A stretch of 35,518 nt of DNA from Mycolicibacterium sp. GF69. GTDB taxonomy: Bacteria > Actinomycetota > Actinomycetes > Mycobacteriales > Mycobacteriaceae. A model generated the notes under the pieces. The model made no database searches and had not been told where the DNA came from. It was given only the letters and a program-made list of their open reading frames with translations. The stretch is taken from positions 1-35,518 of the forward strand of contig NZ_QMEW01000039.1 of assembly GCF_003284965.1 (NCBI RefSeq), written 5' to 3'. Of this stretch, positions 1 to 8,142 are shown piece by piece; positions within the stretch are counted from its first letter, which is position 1; each line of letters opens with the position of its first letter. Position numbers and translations under genes: made by a program.

Positions 1-15
1 GGTAGCGCACCCAAA

Positions 16-1233
16 TCACACCTGGCCCAGCGCCACCAACTCGTCGCCGCGCTGTTCGAGCAACACCGACCCGGCCACCGCGGGGACCACCGGCGCCGAA
101 CTCGGCGGGCGCGGCACCGGGATGTGTCGCTCACCCTGACCGGTCTCCGGGTCGAACACGTCGTAGCCGCCGGTGACGGGCACCAGCAGCCGCCCCGCCA
201 TGATCGTCGCGGGACCCAGCGGACTGTTGCCGCCCTCGGGCGCGACCGTGTACCTGTAGCGAAGTCCATTGGCCGAGAACACCATCACGCTGTCGCCGGT
301 CCACCAGGTGATCAGGTCGCCGGCCCGCGACGTCGTGGCCTGCGCCGACGGCGGCCGAGCCAGCCCGGTGCCGGCGATCGTGTCGCCCGTCTCGTCGACG
401 ATGTTCACCGCGGGCTTGGGCGTCGGCACGTAGACGGCGGTCGTGGTGTCGGCGACGGCGACCACGCGCGCGTCCGAATCCGCCGAAACGCCCGGCTGCG
501 GCACGTACTTCAACTCGGGGGTGTCCTCCTCGTCGGACGGTCGCAACAGTGTCAGCCGCAGATCCGGCTGCCGTGGACACGCCTCGAGCACCGACACCGC
601 GCTGGAGCTCGCCTGCGCCGACACCAACCGGCACAGCGGCAGCGTCGGTACGTCCGGCTTGATCCGCGCATCGAGGGCGCCGTAGCTGATCATCCGGACC
701 ATGTCGGAGCGCCAGAGCTCCAGCCGGTTCTCGCCCGCCGAGAGCACGGCGGTGCCGTCGGATGTCAGCGTCACCTCGGCATCGGCGTACGACGTGCGCG
801 CCGACCCGCGCATGCCGGTTTCGGCGTCGATGGTGCTGACCTGTCCGCATCCGCGCGTATCGGGATAGACCGCGACTGCGTACTGATAGACGTAGCTGAC
901 CCCGCACAAGTCGAGATCACGCGCATAGGTCCACAGCGTGTCGCCCGTGGCAGGGTCACGGCCCGCCACGGTCCGGCCGTCGCCGGTCACCACGGCGCCG
1001 CCGACGACGAGCGGCATCGTCGTGCTCCCGCTGGGTGCCGTCCACAACTGGCGCAGCGAGGTCGGCACCGACTTCGCGGGGGTCAGAGCCGGAACAGGCG
1101 CGGACGCGGGTCTGCTGATGGTGGCGCGCGCATCGCTGGTCCACCAGACCAACGCGGCCGTCACCACGATCACCAGGCCGATCGCCAGAGCCGCCAGCAC
1201 ATCGGTACGCGTGCGGCGTTCGGGTTGGACCAT
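16..1233 (-). CDS. Membrane-anchored PQQ-like beta-propeller protein (Rv3212-like)
   Basis: Predicted 405-aa protein starting at an ATG (1231-1233 on the plus strand). Residues about 11-31 form one hydrophobic segment after a basic N-terminus, so it is probably a signal anchor with the rest outside the membrane. A low-complexity Ala/Pro/Ser linker (about 35-60) leads into repeated beta-strand-like units of the kind VVGGAVVTGDGRTVAGRDPATGDTLW cut into blades, here visible as DPATGDTLW, IDAETG and FDPETGQG, which fits a PQQ-type beta-propeller. Cysteine pairs (LDLCG with RGCGQ, and PLCRL with EACPR) could form extracytoplasmic disulfides. It lies 19 bp downstream of rhlE on the same strand, so the two are probably co-transcribed. 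By position and content it matches M. tuberculosis Rv3212. No enzymatic residue is evident; a scaffold or envelope-assembly role is only inference. Confidence 0.8.
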   Translation of the reverse strand: MVQPERRTRTDVLAALAIGLVIVVTAALVWWTSDARATISRPASAPVPALTPAKSVPTSLRQLWTAPSGSTTMPLVVGGAVVTGDGRTVAGRDPATGDTLWTYARDLDLCGVSYVYQYAVAVYPDTRGCGQVSTIDAETGMRGSARTSYADAEVTLTSDGTAVLSAGENRLELWRSDMVRMISYGALDARIKPDVPTLPLCRLVSAQASSSAVSVLEACPRQPDLRLTLLRPSDEEDTPELKYVPQPGVSADSDARVVAVADTTTAVYVPTPKPAVNIVDETGDTIAGTGLARPPSAQATTSRAGDLITWWTGDSVMVFSANGLRYRYTVAPEGGNSPLGPATIMAGRLLVPVTGGYDVFDPETGQGERHIPVPRPPSSAPVVPAVAGSVLLEQRGDELVALGQV

Positions 1234-1252
1234 CGCGCGGGGTGGGGCTTGA

Positions 1253-2746
1253 CTAGCCGGTGCCGGCTGCGGTCTTACGCGGCCGCCGCCGACGCCTGCG
1301 CTTGGCCGGCCCCGCGTCGCCGGAACCGTCGCCGGACTCGCTGGAGTTCGGCTCGGCGGGCGCCGTCGCCGCCGGATGTCCGGTGGCAGGCTTGCCTCCG
1401 CGGGTGCGGCGACGGTTCCGGTCGCGGTTGCGGGCCGGGCGCTCGCTTGCCTTGTCGCCTGACGCGCGCCTGCTGCTCTGCACCTTGACGGGCTCGCCCA
1501 CGGTGCCGGTGGTGTCGGCGGGGATATTCAGTTCGTCGTAGAGGTGCGGTGAGCTGGAGTACGTCTCGGCCGGATCTGGGCAACCCAGGTTCAGCGCCTT
1601 GTCGATCAGCGTCCAGCGGGTCAGCTCGTCCCAGTCCACCAACGTGACGGCGACACCGGTCTTACCGGCTCGGCCGGTGCGCCCGATGCGGTGCACGTAG
1701 GCCTGCTCGTCCTCGGGGATCTGGTAGTTGATGACGTGGGTGACGTCGTCGATGTCGATGCCGCGTGCGGCGACATCCGTGGCGACCAGCACGTCGATCT
1801 CGCTGGTGCGAAACGCCTTGAGCGCCTTCTCGCGTGCACTCTGACCGAGGTCACCGTGTACGGCGCCGACCTTGAACCCGCGTTCGGCGAGCTCGTCGGA
1901 GACCTTCTGGGCCGTGCGCTTGGTGCGGGTGAAGATCATAGTGGCGCCGCGGCCCTCGGCCTGCAGGATGCGGCTGACCATCTCCACCTTGTCCAGCGCG
2001 TGGGCGCGGTAGGCGAACTGCTCGGTGGTGTCGTGGGTGGCCGCCGAATGCGGGGCCTCGGCCCGGATGTGGGTCGGCTGGTTCATGAACGTCCGGGCCA
2101 ACGTGATGATGGGGTCCGGCATCGTGGCCGAGAAAAGCATCGACTGCCTGCTGTCGGGGATCTGGCGCAGAATCCGCTCGATATCGGGCAGGAAGCCCAG
2201 ATCGAGCATCTCGTCGGCCTCGTCGAGCACCAGCATGGATAGTCCGCCGAGCTTCAGATGCCCTTGCTGGGCCAGGTCGAGCAGCCGGCCGGGTGTGCCG
2301 ACGACGACGTCGACACCCTTTTGCAGCGCCTCGATTTGTCCTTCGTACGGCCGTCCGCCGTAGATCGAGGTGACCGACAGCTTGCGCGCGGCCCCGTCGG
2401 ATGCCGCCTCGGGGGTGCCTCCGACGGTGAGGTACTTGGCAGCGGCGGCCAGGTCGCCGTAGACCTGCAGACACAGCTCGCGGGTGGGTACGACCACCAG
2501 CGCGCGCGGGATCCCGGTCAACGGGCGGTCGGTGTCGGTGGTGATCCGCTGCAAAAGCGGTACACCGAAGGCCAGCGTCTTGCCCATGCCGGTGCGGGCC
2601 TGGCCGATCAGATCGTCGCCGGCCAGTGCCATTGGCATGGTCAGCTCTTGGATGGCAAACGGATGGTTCTTTCCGTCCTCGGCAAGTGCGCGCACTATTC
2701 CGTCGCGAACACCGAGTTCAGCAAATGTGGGGTTGAGATGCGTCAT
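1253..2746 (-). CDS. rhlE: DEAD-box ATP-dependent RNA helicase RhlE
   Basis: Superfamily 2 RNA helicase, about 497 aa, expected to unwind RNA duplexes or remodel RNP in the cytoplasm. Motifs run in order: Q motif (HPFAIQ), motif I with an unusual ARTGMGKT (Met where Ser is common), PTREL, the DEAD box in LDEADEM, SAT in LFSATMP, and motif VI HRIGRTGRAG. After the RecA-like core comes a basic tail of about 70 residues rich in Arg, with an RRRRRR run, typical of RNA-binding extensions. The ATG at 2746 gives the N-terminus MTHLNPTFAELG. An in-frame TTG at 2767 adds seven residues and has a better Shine-Dalgarno (AGGA, 6 nt upstream), so the start is not settled. It is the first gene of a probable two-gene unit with the propeller protein and diverges from the ferritin-like gene. 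Confidence 0.93.
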   Translation of the reverse strand: MTHLNPTFAELGVRDGIVRALAEDGKNHPFAIQELTMPMALAGDDLIGQARTGMGKTLAFGVPLLQRITTDTDRPLTGIPRALVVVPTRELCLQVYGDLAAAAKYLTVGGTPEAASDGAARKLSVTSIYGGRPYEGQIEALQKGVDVVVGTPGRLLDLAQQGHLKLGGLSMLVLDEADEMLDLGFLPDIERILRQIPDSRQSMLFSATMPDPIITLARTFMNQPTHIRAEAPHSAATHDTTEQFAYRAHALDKVEMVSRILQAEGRGATMIFTRTKRTAQKVSDELAERGFKVGAVHGDLGQSAREKALKAFRTSEIDVLVATDVAARGIDIDDVTHVINYQIPEDEQAYVHRIGRTGRAGKTGVAVTLVDWDELTRWTLIDKALNLGCPDPAETYSSSPHLYDELNIPADTTGTVGEPVKVQSSRRASGDKASERPARNRDRNRRRTRGGKPATGHPAATAPAEPNSSESGDGSGDAGPAKRRRRRRPRKTAAGTG

Positions 2747-2975
2747 ACGCGAAACGAGGCCTTTCAATTGTCATCCTCATGGGCTTCACGCGCGCACGAG
2801 TTCGACAAAAGATGGCCGGTGAAGACCAAGGCCCTGCACTGAGGTAGGCGGACCGACTGCGTGCACGCACATTTCTCGGGTCGCGACCGACGTGACAGTT
2901 GCCTTGCCGAATGCCACGGCCCGCAGCCATCATACCCGGCCGGGTTCGGCCGACGGGCGATCCGCGGGTGACGTT

Positions 2976-2981
2976 TAGAGT
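2976..2981 (+). promoter_or_regulatory. Leaderless -10 box for the ferritin-like gene
   Basis: TAGAGT fits the mycobacterial -10 TANNNT and ends 7 nt before the ATG at 2989. This geometry places transcription initiation at the A of the start codon, so the mRNA would be leaderless. No Shine-Dalgarno precedes the ATG and no clear -35 is visible. Confidence 0.55.
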
Positions 2982-2988
2982 TGGCCCC

Positions 2989-3684
2989 ATGAATGCGACG
3001 CCTCAGGCGCCGGGGCAGGCGGACTCGGCTCAGCCAGGTGTGTCGGCCGACCACCCCGGTGTCAACGAACTTTTCGCCCTGCTGGCCTATGGCGAGGTTG
3101 CGGCGTTCTACCGGCTCACCGAGGAAGCGCGCATGGCGCCGAATCTGCGTGGGCGCATCAACATGGCGTGTATGGCGGCCGCCGAGATGAACCACTACGA
3201 GGTGCTGTGCGACGCGCTCGAGAGCCGGGGCGTGGACGTCGTGCCCGCGATGACGAAATACGCGTCAGCACTTGAGAATTACCATCGGCTGACCACTCCG
3301 AGCACCTGGCTGGAGGCGTTGGTCAAGACCTATGTCGGCGATGCGCTGGCCGCCGACTTCTACCTCGAGATCGCCCACGCGATGCCCGACGAGGTCGCCG
3401 ACGTGGTGCGCGCGGTGCTCTCCGAAACCAGTCACTCACAGTTCGTCGTGGCCGAGGTGCGCGCGGCGGTGACGGCCAGCGACAAGCAGCGCCACCGGCT
3501 CGCCCTGTGGTCGCGCCGGCTGCTCGGCGAGGCGATCACCCAGGCGCAGTTCGTGCTGGCCGATCACGACGAGCTCGTAGACCTGGTGATGGCCAGTGGC
3601 GAAGGCCTCACGCAGATGACCGAGTTCTTCGACCGGCTGCAGCGCACGCACGTCTCCCGCATGCAGGAGCTGGGCCTGGCTTGA
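2989..3684 (+). CDS. Ferritin-like fold protein, MiaE-like (Rv3210c-like)
   Basis: 231-aa soluble, mostly helical protein. Helices carry acidic and His residues in the spacing of a ferritin-like diiron fold (AAEMNHYEVL near 66-75, YLEIAH, SHSQFVVAEV), as in the Pfam MiaE_2-type family to which M. tuberculosis Rv3210c belongs. MiaE proteins are tRNA hydroxylases, but this actinobacterial branch has no proven reaction, so the substrate is unknown. I chose the ATG at 2989 over the in-frame upstream ATG at 2899 because a -10 box sits 7 nt upstream and the extra N-terminal residues look like translated intergenic DNA. It faces rhlE divergently and converges on the MmpS-like gene with 17 bp between stops. 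Confidence 0.8.
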   Translation: MNATPQAPGQADSAQPGVSADHPGVNELFALLAYGEVAAFYRLTEEARMAPNLRGRINMACMAAAEMNHYEVLCDALESRGVDVVPAMTKYASALENYHRLTTPSTWLEALVKTYVGDALAADFYLEIAHAMPDEVADVVRAVLSETSHSQFVVAEVRAAVTASDKQRHRLALWSRRLLGEAITQAQFVLADHDELVDLVMASGEGLTQMTEFFDRLQRTHVSRMQELGLA

Positions 3685-3701
3685 TCGGCCGTCGGACCCG
3701 C

Positions 3702-4445
3702 TTACTGGGTGCAGGTGGCGATCATCGAGTTGTTGTTCTGCGCGGTGAGCAGCGTTCCCGAGGCGTCCAGGATGCTGCAGTTCAACTGGCCGGCGACGCT
3801 GGTCGCGGTGACTGACTTCAGCTCCACGCCGGGATCGAGGATCACCTGCTTGACCCACGGCAGCGCGACGTTGACATCGGTGCGCAGCGCACCCTGCCCG
3901 TCGGTGTAGATGACCGTGACCAGATCGATCAGCTGGCGGTTGCCCGTCACCCGATAAGTGATGGCGCGCGGTGACGGTGGCGCGGGCGGCGGGGCGGCCG
4001 CCGGCGGGGGCGTGCTGGGTGGCGGCGTCACTTCAGCGGTGGGCGACGGGGTGACCGTCGTGACCGTCTCCGGAGGAAGTGAGGGGACGACGGCCGCGCG
4101 CGGTGCGCTCGTGGTGGCCGGTGCACTCGACGGCGCCGGAGCATCCGACGTCGCGGTTGCCGACACCGAACCGCTGTCGCCGCCGCCGAGGATGATGCCC
4201 GTCGTGCCGATCGCGATGAACAGGATCACGCCGGCGATCCCCGCCACCCACATCCAGCGCCGGTCGATGCGCTCCTCGTCGTACTGCTGCTCGTAGTCGT
4301 GGTACTCGTCGTAACCGTCCGGCTCTTCCGAGGGGTAGTCGAAGTCGAAGTCCTCGGTGGGCGGTTCGGAGTAGCCGGGGTGGCTGGGAATCCGCTCGGT
4401 GGGGGCCAGCGAATACGGTGAGTGCGCGGTATATGACCTGTTCAT
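3702..4445 (-). CDS. MmpS-like single-pass membrane protein with Thr/Pro-rich linker (Rv3209-like)
   Basis: 247 aa in three parts. The N-terminal cytoplasmic region (1-75) is Tyr-, Asp- and Glu-rich. A single transmembrane helix (about 77-100; VAGIAGVILFIAIGTTGIIL) follows. The extracytoplasmic part starts with a Ser/Thr/Pro/Ala linker (about 105-165) and ends in a domain of about 85 residues beginning ITYRVTGNRQ. That domain contains TDGQGALRTDVNVALPW and ends NSMIATCTQ, resembling the MmpS (Mycobact_memb) fold. MmpS proteins are accessory subunits of MmpL transporters, but no mmpL gene is nearby, so an orphan role is likely. Two cysteines (LNCSIL, ATCTQ) probably form a disulfide, as in MmpS domains. 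The start is the ATG at 4443-4445, preceded by a GGGAAAG sequence. Confidence 0.75.
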   Translation of the reverse strand: MNRSYTAHSPYSLAPTERIPSHPGYSEPPTEDFDFDYPSEEPDGYDEYHDYEQQYDEERIDRRWMWVAGIAGVILFIAIGTTGIILGGGDSGSVSATATSDAPAPSSAPATTSAPRAAVVPSLPPETVTTVTPSPTAEVTPPPSTPPPAAAPPPAPPSPRAITYRVTGNRQLIDLVTVIYTDGQGALRTDVNVALPWVKQVILDPGVELKSVTATSVAGQLNCSILDASGTLLTAQNNNSMIATCTQ

Positions 4446-4666
4446 GTGGGCTTTCCCGGGTCGTCTAGAGCGTCGAAGTTGTTACCGCGCCTGATGCTAT
4501 CGAGGCAGAAGTGACAGATGAGGTTCGCTGGCTGGCGTGTTGGTTACGGTCCGGCCTCGGTTCGGTCGCCGTTTGTCTCGGGCTTCGCCGACGGGGCCGG
4601 GGCGGTCGGAACGCTGTCTACTAGCCTTGCCTCAAGTACTTCGATGCGACGGAAAGGGACCACGGC

Positions 4667-4906
4667 GTGGAGGTCAAGATCGGTGTCACGGACAGCCCGC
4701 GCGAGCTGAGCTTCAACAGCGCGCAGACACCAAGCGAGGTGGAGAAACTGTTCACCGACGCGCTGGCCCAGGACGCGGGTGTGCTGGCCCTGACCGACGA
4801 GAAGGGTCGGCGTTTCCTGGTGCAGACGTCGAAGATCGCATACGTCGAGATCGGCGCCGCCGACGTGCGACGCGTCGGCTTCGGGGTCGGAGCTAAGACC
4901 GGGTGA
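4667..4906 (+). CDS. DUF3107 small protein (TB9.4-like, Rv3208A)
   Basis: 79-aa protein with GTG start at 4667 and a purine-rich ribosome site (AAGGGA) about 8 nt upstream. It begins MEVKIGVTDSPRELSF and contains FLVQTSKIAYVEIG, the hallmark of the DUF3107 family to which the M. tuberculosis antigen TB9.4 belongs. The fold looks alpha/beta with no membrane segment. The molecular role of the family is not known to me. Its 3' end overlaps the TetR gene tail-to-tail by 14 bp (4893-4906), so antisense interference between the two transcripts is possible. Confidence 0.85.
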   Translation: MEVKIGVTDSPRELSFNSAQTPSEVEKLFTDALAQDAGVLALTDEKGRRFLVQTSKIAYVEIGAADVRRVGFGVGAKTG

Positions 4907-5558
4907 GCGGCACGTGTGACAGGCCGCCCCAGGCGAACTGCACCGTGCCCTCGACCGCGTCGTCCTTGGAGATCGGCCGGTCGTTGTTGAGCCAGTAGCG
5001 CGCGGAGTCCACGCTGATCGCGACCAAACCGACCGCGATCATCCTGGCGCGATGCGCTTCCAGCCCGGAGTCGCGGCTGATCAGGTCGAAAACCGCGTCC
5101 GTGCACGCCTCGGTGGCCACCTTCACCTGCGCGGCAACCTGCGGTTCGTTCACATAGTCGTTCTCGAAGATCAGGCGGTAGCCCTGCCCGTCGTGCTCGA
5201 TGAAGTCGAAGAACGCCTGGACCGCGCTACGCAGCCGCTGCCGGTTGTCGGTGGTGGTGCGCAACGCCTGACGCACGCCGGAGACAAGGTTCTCCACATG
5301 CTTGGCAAGAACCGCCAGATACAGCTCCAACTTCGACGAGAAGTGTTGATAGAGCACGGGTTTGCTCACCCCGGCACGGTCGGCGATCTCATCCATCCCG
5401 GCCGCGTGGTAGCCGCGTTCGACGAAGACCTCGCTGGCGGCGATCAGTAGCTGGCCACGGCGCTCGTCGCGCGGCAGCCTGCCGCCCCGGCGGTTCAACA
5501 CTTCGCCGCTGCCCGGCTGTGCACCCCTCCTCGCGGCGGTGTTGGCGAGATCGCTCAT
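4893..5558 (-). CDS. TetR-family transcriptional regulator (Rv3208-like)
   Basis: 221-aa one-component repressor. The N-terminal HTH (about 35-80) contains MDEIADRAGVSKPVLYQHF, the standard TetR recognition-helix sequence, preceded by RDERRGQLLIAASEVFVERG. The C-terminal helical domain would bind ligand and dimerise; the ligand is unknown. The ATG at 5558 has AAAGGA 6-7 nt upstream; a GTG one codon earlier is also possible. It ends inside the DUF3107 gene on the opposite strand. The divergent interval to the DUF3152 gene carries a tandem GGCTCTAG repeat that could be its own operator. The sequence is close to M. tuberculosis Rv3208 as I recall it. Confidence 0.9.
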   Translation of the reverse strand: MSDLANTAARRGAQPGSGEVLNRRGGRLPRDERRGQLLIAASEVFVERGYHAAGMDEIADRAGVSKPVLYQHFSSKLELYLAVLAKHVENLVSGVRQALRTTTDNRQRLRSAVQAFFDFIEHDGQGYRLIFENDYVNEPQVAAQVKVATEACTDAVFDLISRDSGLEAHRARMIAVGLVAISVDSARYWLNNDRPISKDDAVEGTVQFAWGGLSHVPLTRS

Positions 5559-5572
5559 CACATCCTTTATCC

Positions 5573-5590
5573 GGCTCTAGGTGGCTCTAG
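5573..5590. repeat. Tandem GGCTCTAG direct repeat upstream of tetR
   Basis: GGCTCTAG occurs at 5573-5580 and 5583-5590, separated by GT, immediately upstream of the TetR gene's ribosome binding site. Each copy ends in the palindrome CTAG. Its place at the 5' end of the regulator suggests an autoregulatory site, but no binding evidence exists. Confidence 0.4.
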
Positions 5591-5743
5591 TTTTCGCAAT
5601 GACACTACTACCGTTGCCAAAGCGTGCAGGTGAGGCGCGGCTCACAGTGCGCCGCGGCGTCGATGGCGCGCCGAAACTGAGTGCGCGCCGGCCTGTGTCA
5701 TCCTGTTGCGGTGACCTACGACTCCCGCGCGCGAGGAGGACAA

Positions 5744-6772
5744 ATGGGTCCGGAGCGTCGCGTGGGTGGTTCCGTGCCCGCGCTGCGCAACGAGTGGCGC
5801 GAACCGCTGCGCGCCCAGCGCGATCCACTCGCGGAGGGCTCGGGACGGCTCAGGTCCAATCGCGACGAGCACCGCGGGTTCCGCAAACAGACATGGCTCG
5901 GCCGCTTCGTCTCCACCTATGGGTGGCGGGCTTATGCACTGCCCGTATTGATGGTGCTGACCGGGGTTGTCGTCTACCAGACGATCACCGGTACCAGCGC
6001 GCCCGCGCCCAAACAGGCCGACGGTCCGGTGCAGGGTCCGCCGACCATCGGGGTGGCCAGCACGGCGATCATCGGCGCGCCGCCGAAAGGGTTGACCCAG
6101 TTCGACGCCAACCTGCCGACCGGCATCCTGCCCCAGGGTGGCCCGTTCACCGAGGCCGGCGCCAAGACCTGGCACGTCGTACCCGGCAGCGCCCCGCAGA
6201 TCGGCCAGGGCACGGCCAAGGCCTTCACCTACACCGTCGAGGTCGAAGACGGTATCGACACCACGACGTTCGGCGGTGACGAAGCATTCGCGCGCATGGT
6301 CACCGAAACGTTGGCCAATCCCAAGAGCTGGACGCACAATCCGCAGTTCGCGTTCACCCGTATCGACGCCACCTCCGGCGTCGAGCCCGACTTCCGGGTG
6401 TCGCTGAGCACGCCGATGACCGTGCGCGAGGGTTGCGGTTACGACATCCAGCTGGAGGCGTCCTGCTACAACCCGGCCTATCGTGACGGGCAGCCGCGGG
6501 TGTTCATCAACGAGGCCCGCTGGGTGCGCGGCGCGGTGCCCTTTCAGGGTGACGTCGGCTCCTACCGGCAATACCTGATCAACCACGAGGTGGGCCACGC
6601 GATCGGTTACCAGCGTCACGAGCCGTGCGGCGGCAACGACGAACTGGCGCCGGTGATGATGCAGCAGACTTTTTCGACCAACAACAACGATGCGGCGCGG
6701 TTCGACCCGCAATCGGTCCAGCCGGACAACCACACCTGCAAACCCAATCCCTGGCCGTACCCGATCGCCTGA
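5744..6772 (+). CDS. DUF3152 membrane-anchored protein with metzincin-like zinc motif (Rv3207c-like)
   Basis: 342 aa. A basic cytoplasmic N-terminus (1-60) precedes one transmembrane helix (about 63-80; AYALPVLMVLTGVVVYQT). The secreted domain contains FTYTVEVEDG, DFRVSLSTP and, near the end, H281-E282-V-G-H285-A-I-G288-Y-Q-R-H292. That is HExxHxxGxxxH, very close to the metzincin zinc signature, followed 12-14 residues later by a Met pair (M305-M306) that could be the Met-turn. Five or more Cys residues (REGCGY, EASCYN, EPCGG, HTCKP) suggest disulfides. I chose the ATG at 5744 for its AGGAGG site 5-6 nt upstream; in-frame GTG 5711 and ATG 5681 lack one. Proteolysis is inferred from the motif; no substrate is known. 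Confidence 0.8.
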   Translation: MGPERRVGGSVPALRNEWREPLRAQRDPLAEGSGRLRSNRDEHRGFRKQTWLGRFVSTYGWRAYALPVLMVLTGVVVYQTITGTSAPAPKQADGPVQGPPTIGVASTAIIGAPPKGLTQFDANLPTGILPQGGPFTEAGAKTWHVVPGSAPQIGQGTAKAFTYTVEVEDGIDTTTFGGDEAFARMVTETLANPKSWTHNPQFAFTRIDATSGVEPDFRVSLSTPMTVREGCGYDIQLEASCYNPAYRDGQPRVFINEARWVRGAVPFQGDVGSYRQYLINHEVGHAIGYQRHEPCGGNDELAPVMMQQTFSTNNNDAARFDPQSVQPDNHTCKPNPWPYPIA

Positions 6773-6782
6773 TCGCGGGCCG

Positions 6783-6797
6783 GCGTGGACCCCACGC
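6783..6797 (+). terminator. Short hairpin after the DUF3152 gene
   Basis: GCGTGG and CCACGC are separated by ACC, forming a 6-bp perfect GC-rich stem 10 nt after the DUF3152 stop. There is no T tract, so it is at best a weak or U-less mycobacterial-type terminator. Confidence 0.3.
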
Positions 6798-6878
6798 GCA
6801 GCTGGGGACGTGCGGGAAGCGTTGAGGCCTCGTTGCTGTTGCATGCCGTAACTGCTGAGATGGTCCTAGACGTAGAGT

Positions 6879-6915
6879 CCAGGTAGAAACCCCAGGTAGA
6901 ACCCTAGGTAGAACA
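6879..6915 (+). repeat. Three tandem 12-bp repeats in the moeZ leader
   Basis: Three imperfect consecutive copies of CCAGGTAGAACC lie at 6879-6891, 6892-6903 and 6904-6915 (the third reads CTAGGTAGAACA). They end just before the moeZ ribosome site AAGGAG. A possible -10 (TAGAGT, 6873-6878) immediately precedes the array, so the repeats would lie in the 5' untranslated RNA or initial transcribed region. Confidence 0.6.
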
Positions 6916-6927
6916 AGGAGAAACACG

Positions 6928-8106
6928 GTGTCGACACCGTTGGCGCCGCTGGTCGAACCGGCGGCCGAACTCACCCGCGAGGAAGTGGCGCGCTACAGCC
7001 GTCACCTCATCATTCCGGACCTCGGTCTGGACGGGCAGAAACGGCTGAAGAACGCCCGCGTACTCGTCATCGGCGCTGGCGGCCTGGGGTCGCCGACCCT
7101 GCTGTATCTGGCCGCCGCGGGCGTCGGCACGATCGGGATCGTCGAGTTCGACGTGGTCGACGAGTCGAACCTGCAGCGCCAGATCATCCACGGTGTCTCC
7201 GACATCGGCCGGTCCAAGGCCGAGAGCGCCCGCGATTCGATCCTGGCCATCAATCCGCTGGTCGACGTCCGGCTGCACCAGTTCCGGCTCGAGCCCGACA
7301 ATGCGGTCGAGTTGTTCGAGCAGTACGACCTGATCCTGGACGGCACCGACAACTTCGCGACGCGTTACCTGGTCAACGACGCCGCGGTACTGGCGCACAA
7401 GCCGTACGTTTGGGGCTCGATCTACCGGTTCGAGGGCCAGATTTCGGTGTTCTGGGAGGACGCCCCGGATGGGCTGGGCCTCAATTACCGCGACCTGTAC
7501 CCCGAGCCGCCTCCTCCGGGCATGGTGCCCTCCTGCGCCGAGGGCGGGGTGCTGGGCATCTTGTGCTCGTCGGTCGCGTCGGTGATGGGCACCGAGGCCA
7601 TCAAGCTGATCACAGGCATCGGAGAGACGCTGCTGGGCCGCCTGATGGTCTACGACGCACTGGACATGACCTACCGCACGATCAAGATCCGTAAGGACCC
7701 GTCGACGCCGAAGATCACCGAGCTGATCGATTACGAGGAGTTCTGCGGGGTCGTCTCCGATGCCGCCGCCGAGGCCGCCGCCGACTCGACGATCACGCCC
7801 GTCGAACTCAAGGAACTTCTGGACTCCGGAAAGCCGCTGGCGCTGATCGATGTCCGCGAACAGGTCGAGTGGGACATCAACCGCATCGAGGGCGCCGAAC
7901 TCATCCCGAAGGGCGCGTTCGAGTCGGGCGAGGCACTGGCCAAACTGCCGGTCGACCGGACGCCGGTCTTCTACTGCAAGACCGGAGTGCGCTCCGCCGA
8001 GGTGCTGGCCATCGCGAAGAGTGCGGGTTTCTCCGATGCCATGCATGTGCAGGGTGGGATCGTCGCCTGGGGTAAACAACTCGAGCCCGACATGGTCATG
8101 TACTAA
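6928..8106 (+). CDS. moeZ: MoeZ: MoeB/ThiF-type adenylyltransferase fused to rhodanese sulfurtransferase
   Basis: 392-aa cytoplasmic two-domain enzyme. Residues 1-265 are an E1-like domain: RYSRHLIIPDLGLDGQ, nucleotide-binding GAGGLGSP, LDGTDNFATRYLVND, and a candidate E1 Cys C203 in PSCAEGG. Residues about 290-392 are a rhodanese domain with the active-site loop C350-KTGVR. In mycobacteria MoeZ (Rv3206c) adenylates and then thiocarboxylates small ubiquitin-like sulfur carriers, notably CysO for CysM-dependent cysteine synthesis, and MoaD-type proteins for molybdopterin. The CxxC pairs of E. coli MoeB that bind zinc are not present. The GTG start at 6928 has AAGGAG 8 nt upstream. The annotation moeB1 is sometimes used for the same gene. 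Confidence 0.95.
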   Translation: MSTPLAPLVEPAAELTREEVARYSRHLIIPDLGLDGQKRLKNARVLVIGAGGLGSPTLLYLAAAGVGTIGIVEFDVVDESNLQRQIIHGVSDIGRSKAESARDSILAINPLVDVRLHQFRLEPDNAVELFEQYDLILDGTDNFATRYLVNDAAVLAHKPYVWGSIYRFEGQISVFWEDAPDGLGLNYRDLYPEPPPPGMVPSCAEGGVLGILCSSVASVMGTEAIKLITGIGETLLGRLMVYDALDMTYRTIKIRKDPSTPKITELIDYEEFCGVVSDAAAEAAADSTITPVELKELLDSGKPLALIDVREQVEWDINRIEGAELIPKGAFESGEALAKLPVDRTPVFYCKTGVRSAEVLAIAKSAGFSDAMHVQGGIVAWGKQLEPDMVMY

Positions 8107-8130
8107 CGGCTGGTTTGCCGGAACTCCGCT

Positions 8131-8136
8131 TACGCT
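8131..8136 (+). promoter_or_regulatory. Leaderless -10 box for the APH-like gene
   Basis: TACGCT fits TANNNT and ends 6 nt before the GTG at 8143. With no Shine-Dalgarno at a usable distance, this suggests leaderless translation and supports GTG 8143 over GTG 8140. There is no convincing -35. Confidence 0.45.
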
Positions 8137-8142
8137 GAGGTG

